Shown: positions 44,819 to 53,916 of the stretch, in pieces | Position numbering within the stretch: the first letter of the stretch is position 1 | Layout: every line of letters begins with the position of its first letter | Assembly (NCBI GenBank): GCA_020073265.1 | Contig: JAIQFN010000012.1 | Coordinates: forward strand, 48,045 to 112,044 | Reading direction: 5' to 3' | Source of the DNA: Terriglobia bacterium | Lineage (GTDB): Bacteria > Acidobacteriota > Terriglobia > Bryobacterales > Bryobacteraceae | Length of the DNA stretch: 64,000 nucleotides | Notes under the pieces: generated by a model | The model's input: only the letters and a program-made list of their open reading frames with translations | Told to the model about the DNA's origin: nothing | The model's database searches: none | Made by a program: the position numbers and the translations under genes

Positions 44819-46351
44819 ATGCGTATACTCTTTCCCGTCTGTCGAACCCTGGCAGCACTCTCACTTTCAGCGGCCGCCTTTGCCCAGACGCCGACCGTGA
44901 CCGGCGTGCTCAATATCGCTGACTTCAGCACGAACATCTGTCCCGGCGCAGCGGCCTCTATCTTCGGATCGAATTTCGGATCGAGCGCTTCAGCCGTCAC
45001 TGTCACGGTTGGCACCAAGACAGGTTACGTGCTCGCAGCGACTCCCGGGCAGATCAACGTGCAGATCCCGTTTGAAGTCTCCGACGGCGCTACGACACTG
45101 ACCGTGAAGGTCGCCTCCGCGACCTCGTCGGCATTTAATCTCACGCTCAAGAAATACTCGCCCGCGTTCTTTACCCAGGGTGGCGCCGGCACCGGCCCAG
45201 CCAATGTGTTCAACGCTCAGGGCAATGCTCTCATCAAGGAATCCGCGCCGGCTAAACCCGGTGACAACTTGTTCACTTATCTGACTGGGTTGGGTCCAAC
45301 TACCCCCGCGACCGCGACGGGCCTCGTGACAGCCCTCGCGAAAGCGGCCACGGCGGCCACGCTCACCATTGGCGGCGCCGACGCGAATGTAGCGTTTGCA
45401 GGGGTCACTCCGCAAACCGTCGGAGTGTATCAGGTCAATTTCACGGTCCCGACCGGCGCGCAAGGCACCCAGCCGCTGGTTCTCACTGTCGGCGGCGTCA
45501 GTAGCACCGCGGCGGTAACTTTGCCGCTGATCGGCGTAACCACTTTGGTGAACAATGGCTCGTTTGCATCGGATGGGACGGCGGCGCCTGGGTCCTTTGT
45601 CAGCATCAAGGGAAACGCGCTGGCGACTACCGACCAGCTCACCGGCTTTCCCGACACCAAGTTTCAAGGCGTTCAGGTAACGTTCAATGGCAAACCGGCG
45701 CCGCTGTTTCATCTGCTCAGCTCGACAACTCCCCAGCAGATCGACTTGCTGGTGCCGAATGAGCTGCCTACGTCCGGCACGGTTGATGTGCAGGTCACCA
45801 CGCCGACCACCTTCTACCCCAACTACAAGCTCAACATGGTGCCTGCCGATCCGGGCATCTATCGTCTCAGCGATCCATCTAACGCGAAGCGATCCAATGT
45901 CATCGCACAGTTCAACGCCACAGTCTGGCTAGCCATGCCTGCTTCCACCGCGACGGCGCTAAAGCTCCCTGGTAACTGTCACAAGTCCGGCGTAAACGCG
46001 CTCTCGCTGTGCGGCGAACCGGCCACGATTGGCGATTACCTGGTCCTGTATGTCACCGGCCTTGGTAAAACCACGCCCAACGGCGACCCGAACGGAACGC
46101 CGCTCGCGACCGGCCAGGTGCCGCCCGTCGATGGCAGCGTCCTCTACAAGACCGTCGTCACGCCGACCGTCACCGTGGGCGGTGTTCCCGTCACTCTGCT
46201 ATATTCCGGACTCCCGCCGGGCCTTATCGGCGAGTATCAGATTGTTTTCCAGGTACCCAGCGGCGTTCCTAGCGGCGATGACGTCCCGGTGGTGGTGACG
46301 ATGGGCAACCGCAGCGACACCGCGACCATCTCGATCCAGCCGAGACCCTAA
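44819..46351 (+). CDS. Secreted protein with two TIGR03437-type domains
   Basis: The product has 510 residues starting MRILFPVCRTLAALSLSAAA, a signal peptide. Two tandem beta-rich units follow. The first (about 25-235) has VLNIADFSTNICPGAAASIF, GSNFGSSASAVTVTVG and YLTGLGPTTPAT. The second (about 238-505) has TLVNNGSFASDGTAAPGSFV and YVTGLGKTTPNGDPNG. These are the Asn-rich start and Gly-x-Gly-Pro turns of the Solibacter repeat. No catalytic motif is seen. Cell-surface or secreted structural use is likely but unproven. Confidence 0.82.
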   Translation: MRILFPVCRTLAALSLSAAAFAQTPTVTGVLNIADFSTNICPGAAASIFGSNFGSSASAVTVTVGTKTGYVLAATPGQINVQIPFEVSDGATTLTVKVASATSSAFNLTLKKYSPAFFTQGGAGTGPANVFNAQGNALIKESAPAKPGDNLFTYLTGLGPTTPATATGLVTALAKAATAATLTIGGADANVAFAGVTPQTVGVYQVNFTVPTGAQGTQPLVLTVGGVSSTAAVTLPLIGVTTLVNNGSFASDGTAAPGSFVSIKGNALATTDQLTGFPDTKFQGVQVTFNGKPAPLFHLLSSTTPQQIDLLVPNELPTSGTVDVQVTTPTTFYPNYKLNMVPADPGIYRLSDPSNAKRSNVIAQFNATVWLAMPASTATALKLPGNCHKSGVNALSLCGEPATIGDYLVLYVTGLGKTTPNGDPNGTPLATGQVPPVDGSVLYKTVVTPTVTVGGVPVTLLYSGLPPGLIGEYQIVFQVPSGVPSGDDVPVVVTMGNRSDTATISIQPRP

Positions 46352-46391
46352 ATCCGGCCCGCGCCTCCTGGGAGACCGGCGTAGTAATACA

Positions 46392-47993
46392 ATGTCCAAT
46401 ATGGTTCGCTACACTCCTGTCGTCACCCTGTACGTGTTCCTGGCTTGCGGCGCGATCCAGGCTGCGCCCACCAGTTGCGAAGGACTCGCGAAACTCGCGC
46501 TTCCTGCCACCACACTCAAGACCGCTGAATCTGTGCCGGCCGGATCGTTCACGCCGCCGGGCAACGGGCCCATCGCCAATCTGCCGGCCTTCTGCCGAGT
46601 TGCTGGCATGATCAAACCGTCCGCCGATTCGGACGTTGAATTTGAAGTCTGGATGCCGAGCACGGGCTGGAACGGGAAGTTCGAAGGCATCGGCAATGGC
46701 GGCTACGCCGGATCCATCGGCTACGGCGCGATGGGCGCAGCGGTGGCCCACGGATACGCGACCGCATCCACCGACACGGGACATCACGCCGGCACCACCG
46801 ATGCGGCTTGGGCGCTGGGCCATCCGGAAAAGGTCACTGACTTCGGATACCGCGCCATTCACGAAACCGCCGACAAGGCCAAAGCCATCATCCGCGCGTT
46901 CTACGGCGATCCGGTGAAGCGCGCGTACTTCAGCTCCTGCTCGAATGGTGGAAGGCAGGCGCTGATGGAGGCGCAACGCTATCCGGCCGACTACGACGGA
47001 ATCATCGCCGGCGCTCCCGCCTACTACTGGACGCACCTTCTCACCGCCGCCATGTGGGACATGACCGCGACGCTGAACGATCCGGCCAGCTACATCCCGG
47101 CCAGCAAGTTGCCGGCGATCGAAGGCGCAGCGTTGCAGGCTTGCGACGCGCTCGACGGCGTCAAGGACGGCGTCATCGACGACCCGACCATGTGTCACTT
47201 CACGCCTTCCACGCTTCTGTGCAAGGGAGCGGACTCGGATAGCTGCTTGACGGCACCGCAGGTCGCGGCCCTCGAAAAGATCTACTCGGGCGCTCACAAC
47301 GTCAAAGGCGATCAGGTTTTTCCTGGTTTCTCGCCGGGCGGCGAAGCTGGGGGGACCGGCTGGGGCGGCTGGATCACCGGCGCGGCGCGTGAGAAGAGCT
47401 TGCAGCACGCCTTCGGAACCAACTTCTTCGAGTACATGCTGTACTCCGACGCCAAGTGGGACTATCACACGTTCAGTGTGGATCGCGACATGAAGGTGGC
47501 CGACGACAGTCTGGCCGGGAAATTGAACGCGACCAACCCGGATCTGAAGAAGTTCAAGGATCGCGGCGGAAAACTCATCATGTATCACGGCTGGAGCGAT
47601 GCGGCCATCCCGCCGGTGGCTACCGTGAATTACTACAAAAACGTGGTCTCCAAAATGGGCGCGAAGGATACCAGCTCGTTCGTGCGATTGTTCATGGTTC
47701 CGGGAATGCAGCACTGCGGCGGCGGACCGGGGCCCAACGTGTTCGGCCAGGGCGCAGTCACGGGCGGCGATCCGGAGCACGACGTGGACGCGGCCTTGCA
47801 TCGTTGGGTGGAGGCAGGGAAAGCTCCCGAGCAGATTATCGCGACGAGGTACAAGGGGCTCGCGCCGTCCAGCGGCGTCGCGCGTACCAGGCCGCTCTGC
47901 AGGTATCCGCAGGTGGCCAAGTGGAACGGAACCGGCAGCTCGGATGACGCCGCCAACTTCACTTGCACGGACCGCGGCGTCGCCGCCAAGTAA
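46392..47993 (+). CDS. Tannase/feruloyl esterase family protein, secreted
   Basis: This gene encodes 533 residues with a signal peptide. The family motif CS-D-HC is present: nucleophile Ser in SSCSNGGRQALMEAQRYP (about residue 184), Asp in YHGWSDAAIPP and His-Cys in VPGMQHCGGGPGPN. A Ca-binding-like loop DALDGVKDGVIDDP lies in the lid. These enzymes hydrolyse gallate, ferulate or other plant-phenolic esters; the PET-related MHETase belongs to the same family. The substrate is not known. A TACAAT box (46388-46393) overlaps this ATG, so the in-frame ATG at 46401 may be the true start. Confidence 0.88.
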   Translation: MSNMVRYTPVVTLYVFLACGAIQAAPTSCEGLAKLALPATTLKTAESVPAGSFTPPGNGPIANLPAFCRVAGMIKPSADSDVEFEVWMPSTGWNGKFEGIGNGGYAGSIGYGAMGAAVAHGYATASTDTGHHAGTTDAAWALGHPEKVTDFGYRAIHETADKAKAIIRAFYGDPVKRAYFSSCSNGGRQALMEAQRYPADYDGIIAGAPAYYWTHLLTAAMWDMTATLNDPASYIPASKLPAIEGAALQACDALDGVKDGVIDDPTMCHFTPSTLLCKGADSDSCLTAPQVAALEKIYSGAHNVKGDQVFPGFSPGGEAGGTGWGGWITGAAREKSLQHAFGTNFFEYMLYSDAKWDYHTFSVDRDMKVADDSLAGKLNATNPDLKKFKDRGGKLIMYHGWSDAAIPPVATVNYYKNVVSKMGAKDTSSFVRLFMVPGMQHCGGGPGPNVFGQGAVTGGDPEHDVDAALHRWVEAGKAPEQIIATRYKGLAPSSGVARTRPLCRYPQVAKWNGTGSSDDAANFTCTDRGVAAK

Positions 47994-47999
47994 GAACGG

Positions 48000-49055
48000 T
48001 CAGGGCGTCAAGACCACGCGCCCCACTACTTTGCCTTCGCGCAACGAGCCGAGCATCTGATCGGCGTGATCGAGTGGTGCGCGCGTAATCGGAATCGGCG
48101 TAACGCGCTGGCGGCGCACCAGCTCCATCAGTTCGCGAAGCTCGGCGAGATTGCCGACGTAACTGCCCTGGATGGTAACCGCCTTCAAGGGAATCATGGG
48201 CAGCGACCACGGAGCCGCGCCGCCGAACAAGCCGACGATGACCATCTTGCCGCCCTTGGCAACCGCGTCGAAGGCCAGCGCGGCGGTGTCTTCGCTGCCG
48301 ACAAAGTCGACCACAAAGCGAGGCCGGGATCCGATCGCGCGGGCGATTTGTTTCACCGCGTCGGAGGCGCGCCCATCCACGGCGGCCATCGCGCCCGCCG
48401 CCAGCGCGGCCTGGCGCTTCTCCTCGCTCACATCCACCACCACCGCGCCGATGCCATCCAGAGCGCGCAACAGCGTGAGACCCATCAGTCCCACGCCGCC
48501 GGCTCCGATGATTACGATGCGTTCGTTGCGGATCACGTCACCCGCTTTCTTGAGGGCGCTGTAGGCGGTCAAGCCCGAACAGGCGTATGGCGCGGTGGTA
48601 ACCGGATCCAGGCCGTCGAGATCGAGCAGGTAGCGCGAATGCGGAACCAGCATGTATTCGGCATAACCGCCGTCCCGGTAGATGCCGAGCGATCGAGGTT
48701 TGCCGCAATAGTGCTCGTCGCCAGCCAGGCACACGGCGCATTCGCCGCAGCCGATCCACGGAAACACGAGGTACTGGCGGCCCAGTGCGACCGGACCGGC
48801 CTCGGGTCCCGCCTGCAGCGCCACGCCCGCTGTTTCATGCCCCATCGTCACTGGCAGGGCAACCCCGCCGCGTTCTCCGACGTTATACGTTTTGCCATGG
48901 CCGATGTTGTAGCCGCCTTCCCAAATGTGGATGTCGCTGTGACAGATTCCAGCGGCGGATACTTTCAGCAACACTTCGGTGCCATGAGGCGAGGGTGTGG
49001 GACCATTCGACACTTCAAGCGGCTTTCCAAACTCGGTCAGACGATAAGCTTTCAT
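48000..49055 (-). CDS. Zinc-dependent alcohol dehydrogenase, MDR family
   Basis: The product has 351 residues from the ATG at 49055. The catalytic zinc site (ICHSDIHIWEGG and the GHE of VTMGHETAGV) and the structural-zinc lobe (CGECAVCLAGDEHYC) are both present. The NAD-binding Rossmann motif is IVIIGAGGVGLMGLTLLRAL. It oxidises an alcohol or reduces an aldehyde with NAD(P). It lies 32 bases after a MerR regulator on the same strand, a pairing seen for aldehyde-responsive dehydrogenases, so control by that regulator is likely. Confidence 0.92.
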   Translation of the reverse strand: MKAYRLTEFGKPLEVSNGPTPSPHGTEVLLKVSAAGICHSDIHIWEGGYNIGHGKTYNVGERGGVALPVTMGHETAGVALQAGPEAGPVALGRQYLVFPWIGCGECAVCLAGDEHYCGKPRSLGIYRDGGYAEYMLVPHSRYLLDLDGLDPVTTAPYACSGLTAYSALKKAGDVIRNERIVIIGAGGVGLMGLTLLRALDGIGAVVVDVSEEKRQAALAAGAMAAVDGRASDAVKQIARAIGSRPRFVVDFVGSEDTAALAFDAVAKGGKMVIVGLFGGAAPWSLPMIPLKAVTIQGSYVGNLAELRELMELVRRQRVTPIPITRAPLDHADQMLGSLREGKVVGRVVLTP

Positions 49056-49087
49056 AGGTGGTAACCCACCAGAGTAGCAGCGAACGC

Positions 49088-49621
49088 CTAGTGCCGCGCT
49101 GGCTTGCGGCTGGCCTCGCGAATGGACTGGATCTCGGCCTTGGGAATATGCAGAAACTCCAGGAACTCCTGGTGCTCCTCCGGCGCCGAGCGCTCGAATT
49201 CCGCGTGCCAGCGGTGCATGTCGACTTCGTTGAAGCCGGAAGCTTTCATAATCGATACCCATTTCTGCTTGGTAATCATTTTCGTCCCCTTGAGAGAAGT
49301 TTTGTGTTTCAAGAGCTTCAGAATCGCGCGCTGATGCCCGCGCAGCATCGCGATTTCCGCGCTCAGCTCCGCCAGCCTGCGGTTCAAGACGGCGGATGCG
49401 TCGTTGTCCGGCCGCGCCAGAATCGCGCGGATGTCCGCCAGCTTCAGCCCGGCATCCCGATACACGCAGATACGTTGCAGGCGTCGCAGATCGGTTTCAC
49501 TGTAACTGCGGTAATTTCCCGAAGTGCGCGAAGCGGGCTTCATCAATCCGATGGACTCGTAGTACAGCAGCGTGCTGCGGCTCAAACCACAGGACTTGGC
49601 AACGCGAGATACGCTAAGCAT
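49088..49621 (-). CDS. MerR family transcriptional regulator
   Basis: This gene encodes 177 residues. The N-terminal winged helix (MLSVSRVAKSCGLSRSTLLY, then YESIGLMKPASRTSGNYRSY) and the dimerisation coiled coil (about 75-110) are clear. The C-terminal about 65 residues (MITKQKWVSIMKASGFNEVD, then MHRWHAEFERSAPEEHQEFL) resemble the TipAS-like or effector tail of MerR regulators. There are no obvious metal-binding Cys residues in the tail. It probably controls the alcohol dehydrogenase gene that follows. Confidence 0.9.
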   Translation of the reverse strand: MLSVSRVAKSCGLSRSTLLYYESIGLMKPASRTSGNYRSYSETDLRRLQRICVYRDAGLKLADIRAILARPDNDASAVLNRRLAELSAEIAMLRGHQRAILKLLKHKTSLKGTKMITKQKWVSIMKASGFNEVDMHRWHAEFERSAPEEHQEFLEFLHIPKAEIQSIREASRKPARH

Positions 49622-49649
49622 CGGCCAGTTCCCACTATGAACCCTAAAG

Positions 49650-50417
49650 CTATAGACAGGTCAAGCGAATTGTGCGGGCGAGAAAGTGCCCGGCACTCTC
49701 GGGGCCGACCCAGATTCTCATGGTCTGAGGCTGGGCGACTGAGGGACCACCCAGAAGGGAAGAAACCTGCAATGGGCCGACCGGCACGGGACCGGTGAAA
49801 AGATTGATGGACAGAGTCACGTCGGCGAGCGCAATGCCGCTGGGCACGACTTCCTGCGGAACGCGCACGTTGAAGCGCCACACGAAATCATTGTCGAGTG
49901 CCACGTCCACCACCTCCGCGGACCATTTCCCCACTTGCGCGACGACTGGAATGATCGACCCGAGCCAGGGGACATAGTCTCCATTCCCGCTTAGTTGGCC
50001 ACCCATACCGTTCAGAAAAAACGAAACCACCTTGCCGTGCCCGGCCGGGTGCTCGCAGGAGTTTAGTGTGCCGTCCTGGTTGCGTGCCACCGGCACGAAG
50101 AACGCGGGGACGACGACGCCCGGGTGAGCCGTGCAGTTTTGAAAGTCGCTGGTGAGATTCGCGAACAGGCTGGGGGCCGTTGCGGTCAGCGGCAACGAGC
50201 GCGCCGGGCCAGGAACGCCGTTCACCGTGACCTGCATCGCGACCGAGCTTTTTGCGCCCACGTCGAACGGCACGGCGACGTTGACCTGCGATGATGACAC
50301 GTAGAGCAATTTGGCCGGTGTTCCGTCGAATGTCACGCTCACGCCGCTCAGCGACGTCGTGGAACTGGCCGGAAGGACTGCAAGCAGCGACAGTATGCAG
50401 GTGCAACGAGTGATCAT
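49650..50417 (-). CDS. Secreted protein with a truncated TIGR03437 domain
   Basis: This gene encodes 255 residues. A signal peptide (about 1-20) runs straight into SLSGVSVTFDGTPAKLLYVS and VPFDVGAKSSVAMQVTVNG, which is the second half of a TIGR03437 domain. The usual first half (Asn-Ala-Ala-Ser start and the GxxLGPA turn) is missing. The rest includes VVSFFLNGMGGQLSGNG and KWSAEVVDVALDNDFVWRFN, matching the following repeat unit. It may have lost 40-60 codons by deletion. It may or may not still be functional. Confidence 0.65.
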   Translation of the reverse strand: MITRCTCILSLLAVLPASSTTSLSGVSVTFDGTPAKLLYVSSSQVNVAVPFDVGAKSSVAMQVTVNGVPGPARSLPLTATAPSLFANLTSDFQNCTAHPGVVVPAFFVPVARNQDGTLNSCEHPAGHGKVVSFFLNGMGGQLSGNGDYVPWLGSIIPVVAQVGKWSAEVVDVALDNDFVWRFNVRVPQEVVPSGIALADVTLSINLFTGPVPVGPLQVSSLLGGPSVAQPQTMRIWVGPESAGHFLARTIRLTCL

Positions 50418-50534
50418 CGCGAATATTCCTTGGACTAAGACGGACGGGGGACCGAAGCGGTATCAGCTATTTTCCCATGCTCGCGCTAGCGCCACGCGCG
50501 GTTGCGCTAAAGCCGGCCTAGACAAATCAAGAGG

Positions 50535-50540
50535 TAGAAT
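50535..50540 (+). promoter_or_regulatory. -10 box ending 6 bases before the hydrolase ATG
   Basis: TAGAAT is placed so that transcription would start on the A of the ATG at 50547. No Shine-Dalgarno sequence is present in the 6 bases between, so a leaderless mRNA is suggested. No convincing -35 is visible. Confidence 0.35.
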
Positions 50541-50546
50541 AATCCC

Positions 50547-52469
50547 ATGCTACGTCGCAATGTCCTGGCGTTGGTTTTGGCGGCTGCGTTCGCGCAGGCG
50601 GCCGTCACGAGGGTGGAAGTTACCGAGCGAACGGACCTTCCGGTTGTGAATTACGAACGGATCACCGGCAAGGTTTATTTCGCCGTCGATCCCAAGCTGC
50701 CGAACAACCGGATCATCCGCGACATCGACCGCGCGCCGGTCAACGCCAGAGGCCTGGTGGAGTTTTCCTCCGACCTGTATGTACTGCGGCCGAAAGATCC
50801 TAAGAAATCCAACGGAACGGCGCTGCTCGAGATCTCGAACCGCGGCGGCAAAGGCACGCTGGGCATGTTCGATCTCGCGCCGGGCGGGCAGCTTCGCACG
50901 CCGCAGGACTTCGGCGATCCGATGCTGTTCGAGGCCGGCTACACGCTGGTCTGGGTCGGCTGGGAGTTCGACGTGCCGGATCGAGCGGGCCAGATGCATC
51001 TTTACGCGCCGGTGATCAAGGGAATCACTGGGCCGGTGCGGTCGCAAATCGTCACGGAGAAGCGGGCCACCTCCGTGTCTTTAGGCGATCGCGCACAAGT
51101 CCCTTATGCCGTCGCCGATCTGAACGGCGGATCTCTGACGGTACGCGATGACATCGATGCGTCGCGCACCACGATCCCGCGCGATCAGTGGCACTTCAGC
51201 GCGGATGGCGCTCACATCGAATACGGGGCGGGCTTCGAGCCAGGACGCATCTACGACGTCGTCTATACCGGCAAGGATCCCGCCGTGGTCGGCTTGGGAC
51301 CGGCGGCGGTGCGCGACTACATCTCGTACATCAAGCAGAACGGCGAAGTGAAGCGCGCCATCGGATTCGGAACCTCGCAGAGCGGCCGTTTCCTCCGCAA
51401 CTTCGTCTACGACGGCTTCAATGCCGATGAACAAGGGCGCAAGGTGTTCGACGGCGTCTGGTCGCACGTGGCCGGGGCGGGGCGCGGCAATTTCAATTAT
51501 CGTTTCGCCCAGCCTTCGCGCGACGGGATGCCGCGCATCAACCTGCTGTACGCCGTGGACCGGTTCCCGTTCACCGACGCGATGGAAACCGACGCGGGGG
51601 TGACCGATTCCATGCTGGCGCGCGCCTCCAGTGCGGGAGTGACGCCGAAGATTTTCTACACCAACGGGTCGTTTGAATACTGGGGACGCGCCGCGGCGCT
51701 CATCCACACCAGCCTGGACGGAAAGCGGGACGTCGCGCCGGTGTCCACATCGCGGATCTACTATCTGGCTGGCACACAGCACGGCGCCAATGCGCGGCCC
51801 GAGAGAACCGTCACGCAGAACCTGCCCAATCCCGCGGACTATCGATTCGTGATGCGGGCGCTGCTGGCGGCGATGAACAACTGGATCACGACCGGCGCCG
51901 AGCCGCCCGAGTCGCAGATCCCGCGCATCGGGAAAGACAACCTGGTGGAGACGCGCGCGCTCAATTTCCCGAAGATCCCCGGCATCGCGCTGCCGAAAGA
52001 ACCGACTCCGGTGTTCCGGCTGGACTACGGTCCAGACTTTCGGACCAAGGGAATCATCGCGCTCGAACCGCCCAAGATCAGCGGCCGCTACACGGTTCTG
52101 ATTCCGCAAGTGGATCGGGACGGCAACGAGACGTCCGGCATCCGACTACCGGATCAAGTGGCGCCGCTGGCCACCTACACCGGCTGGAATCTGCGCGATC
52201 CGAAGATCGGCGCGCCGGATGCGATGTTCGACATGGTGGGTTCGATGATCCCGTTCGCCCGCACCCGCGCCGAGCGCGAAAAATCCGGCGATCCGCGCTT
52301 GTCCATCGAGGAACGTTATGCGAGCCGAGAAGAATATTTGCGCCAGGTGGAAGTCGCGGCGCAGCCTCTGGTCCGTCAGGGATTGCTGCTCGAACGCGAC
52401 GTTCCGAAGTTCCTCGAAAAGGCGTCGGCGCGCTGGGACCTGCTGACCAATAACTCGGGAACGAAGTAA
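50547..52469 (+). CDS. Secreted alpha/beta-hydrolase-domain protein
   Basis: The product has 640 residues with a signal peptide (about 1-18). An N-terminal beta-rich region (VTRVEVTERTDLPVVNYERI) is followed by the hydrolase core with the nucleophile elbow FGTSQSGRFLRNFVYDGFN (Ser at about 274) and YYLAGTQHGANARP supplying a likely catalytic His. The overall layout matches a large family of uncharacterised alpha/beta-hydrolase proteins common in Acidobacteriota. The reaction and substrate are unknown; ester or lactone hydrolysis is plausible. It appears monocistronic. Confidence 0.8.
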   Translation: MLRRNVLALVLAAAFAQAAVTRVEVTERTDLPVVNYERITGKVYFAVDPKLPNNRIIRDIDRAPVNARGLVEFSSDLYVLRPKDPKKSNGTALLEISNRGGKGTLGMFDLAPGGQLRTPQDFGDPMLFEAGYTLVWVGWEFDVPDRAGQMHLYAPVIKGITGPVRSQIVTEKRATSVSLGDRAQVPYAVADLNGGSLTVRDDIDASRTTIPRDQWHFSADGAHIEYGAGFEPGRIYDVVYTGKDPAVVGLGPAAVRDYISYIKQNGEVKRAIGFGTSQSGRFLRNFVYDGFNADEQGRKVFDGVWSHVAGAGRGNFNYRFAQPSRDGMPRINLLYAVDRFPFTDAMETDAGVTDSMLARASSAGVTPKIFYTNGSFEYWGRAAALIHTSLDGKRDVAPVSTSRIYYLAGTQHGANARPERTVTQNLPNPADYRFVMRALLAAMNNWITTGAEPPESQIPRIGKDNLVETRALNFPKIPGIALPKEPTPVFRLDYGPDFRTKGIIALEPPKISGRYTVLIPQVDRDGNETSGIRLPDQVAPLATYTGWNLRDPKIGAPDAMFDMVGSMIPFARTRAEREKSGDPRLSIEERYASREEYLRQVEVAAQPLVRQGLLLERDVPKFLEKASARWDLLTNNSGTK

Positions 52470-52481
52470 CCCGCGCGCCAG

Positions 52482-53792
52482 TTACTGCTTGCTGGGATCC
52501 GCTTTCGGCCAGCCGCTGGGACTCGGGGCCGGCGCAGGTTGCGATGACGGAGTGGACCCAGGCACCTGGTCCGTCGAGGGACCGATCGGCGAGCCATCTT
52601 CATTCACCGCCACGCGCCTTCGCCGCACCGGGGGAGGATCGCTGGGTGCGTAGTCAGGCTGGGAAGTCGAGTAGCCTCGATCGCTGGGTGCATGCGTCAC
52701 CATGGTGGGCGTCGACCGCGCCCCGCCATCCGGCGTCATATAGGCGCGGCGATATCGGACCTCGGCGTCAGGGTAACGCCTGCGGGCCTCAGGCGCGAGG
52801 TCCACTTGGATGTTCCGTTCCAGACCGGCCTCGACTCCTTCAGGCAAATTGAAGAACAGGGCGTAGCGCTGCCGCAAACGCGCGAGCGTCTCCTCGAGCG
52901 ACGAGGCGTCATACACCGACATGCTGTCGCCGCCCGAATCGCGGGCGATCTGCGAGGTACCCGCGGATTTGGTGCGAGGTGCGCCCATTCCGCCACCGCC
53001 CGAAGCTGGGCCACCGCCATAAGGACCGCCGCCTCTTCGCGGACCCCAAATGATGCCGCCCAAGGGACCTCCTCCCCCGATGCGTGGTCCGCCGCCCCCG
53101 CCTCCACGGCGCTGTCCGCCGCCTGCGCCCGGATACTGGCGTCCCTGCATAGCATCCGGCGCAATCAGCGCGCACAGCACGGCATCGGCCCGCGCCAGAG
53201 CACGCGATACCGCCTCTTCGTCGCGATCGAATTCGGTCTGATCGTCGGTCAGAATGACAATCGCGCGACGGGCATCCCGACGCCCTTCCCGGCGGATGTA
53301 GTCGGCGGCGTCCAGCATCCCGCGCGTGATGTCGGTGCCCCCGTTGAATCGCTCCTGCCGGAGCAGGCGATCGAATTCGCTCTGGACCTCCTGGCGACTG
53401 CTGCGGAACGGCAGCCGCACGCGAGTCGAGCGGTCGAAAACCATGATCGCCATGCGGTCATCTTTTCCAAGAACGGTGAGCGCCTGGCCGGAGGCGTCGG
53501 CGATGTGCTGGACGTGCGGGCGCATGCTGCCGCTGACGTCCAACAGAAACAACACATCCAGCGGCATATCTTCGCTCGCGAAATTGCGGATCGGCTGCGT
53601 GCGGCCTTCCTCGCGGACCACGAAGTCTTCGGCGCGCAGATGCGTGATGGCGCGATTGCCGCCATCCACCACCTGGGCGTCCACGCGGACCAGCGAGACA
53701 TCGCTGCGGAACACGATGGGGTCCTGCGGCTCAGCGGAAAGCAGGCAAACGCTGGCCGAAGCAAGCAGGACGGCGGAGACAGCTTTGATCAT
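52482..53792 (-). CDS. VWFA-related acidobacterial domain protein, secreted
   Basis: This gene encodes 436 residues with a signal peptide (MIKAVSAVLLASASVCLLSA). Residues about 25-300 match the acidobacterial VWFA-related domain: VDAQVVDGGNRAITHLRAED, the MIDAS motif DVSGSM (about 85-90), NGGTDITRGMLDAADYI and VILTDDQTEFDRDEE. A Gly-rich low-complexity insert (about 225-275) interrupts the domain, and the C-terminus is Pro/Ser-rich. It is a metal-dependent protein-interaction protein of unknown role in the envelope. It converges on the hydrolase gene with 12 bases between stops. Confidence 0.88.
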   Translation of the reverse strand: MIKAVSAVLLASASVCLLSAEPQDPIVFRSDVSLVRVDAQVVDGGNRAITHLRAEDFVVREEGRTQPIRNFASEDMPLDVLFLLDVSGSMRPHVQHIADASGQALTVLGKDDRMAIMVFDRSTRVRLPFRSSRQEVQSEFDRLLRQERFNGGTDITRGMLDAADYIRREGRRDARRAIVILTDDQTEFDRDEEAVSRALARADAVLCALIAPDAMQGRQYPGAGGGQRRGGGGGGPRIGGGGPLGGIIWGPRRGGGPYGGGPASGGGGMGAPRTKSAGTSQIARDSGGDSMSVYDASSLEETLARLRQRYALFFNLPEGVEAGLERNIQVDLAPEARRRYPDAEVRYRRAYMTPDGGARSTPTMVTHAPSDRGYSTSQPDYAPSDPPPVRRRRVAVNEDGSPIGPSTDQVPGSTPSSQPAPAPSPSGWPKADPSKQ

Positions 53793-53916
53793 GAACTCCT
53801 CGATCTGGTGCAGGAAACCTTAACTATAGTACGTACGGCGGCTGGCCGCCGTTTCAACCTGATCAACGGCCGGTCCGAGAAAGGCGTACACTGAAGCAAG
53901 TTGTCCCAGGCCGCCC

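Noticed and set aside
52692..53894. Open frame of 400 codons on the plus strand
   Set aside because: Antisense to the VWFA-related gene, which has a signal peptide and MIDAS motif; the plus-strand product shows no motif.
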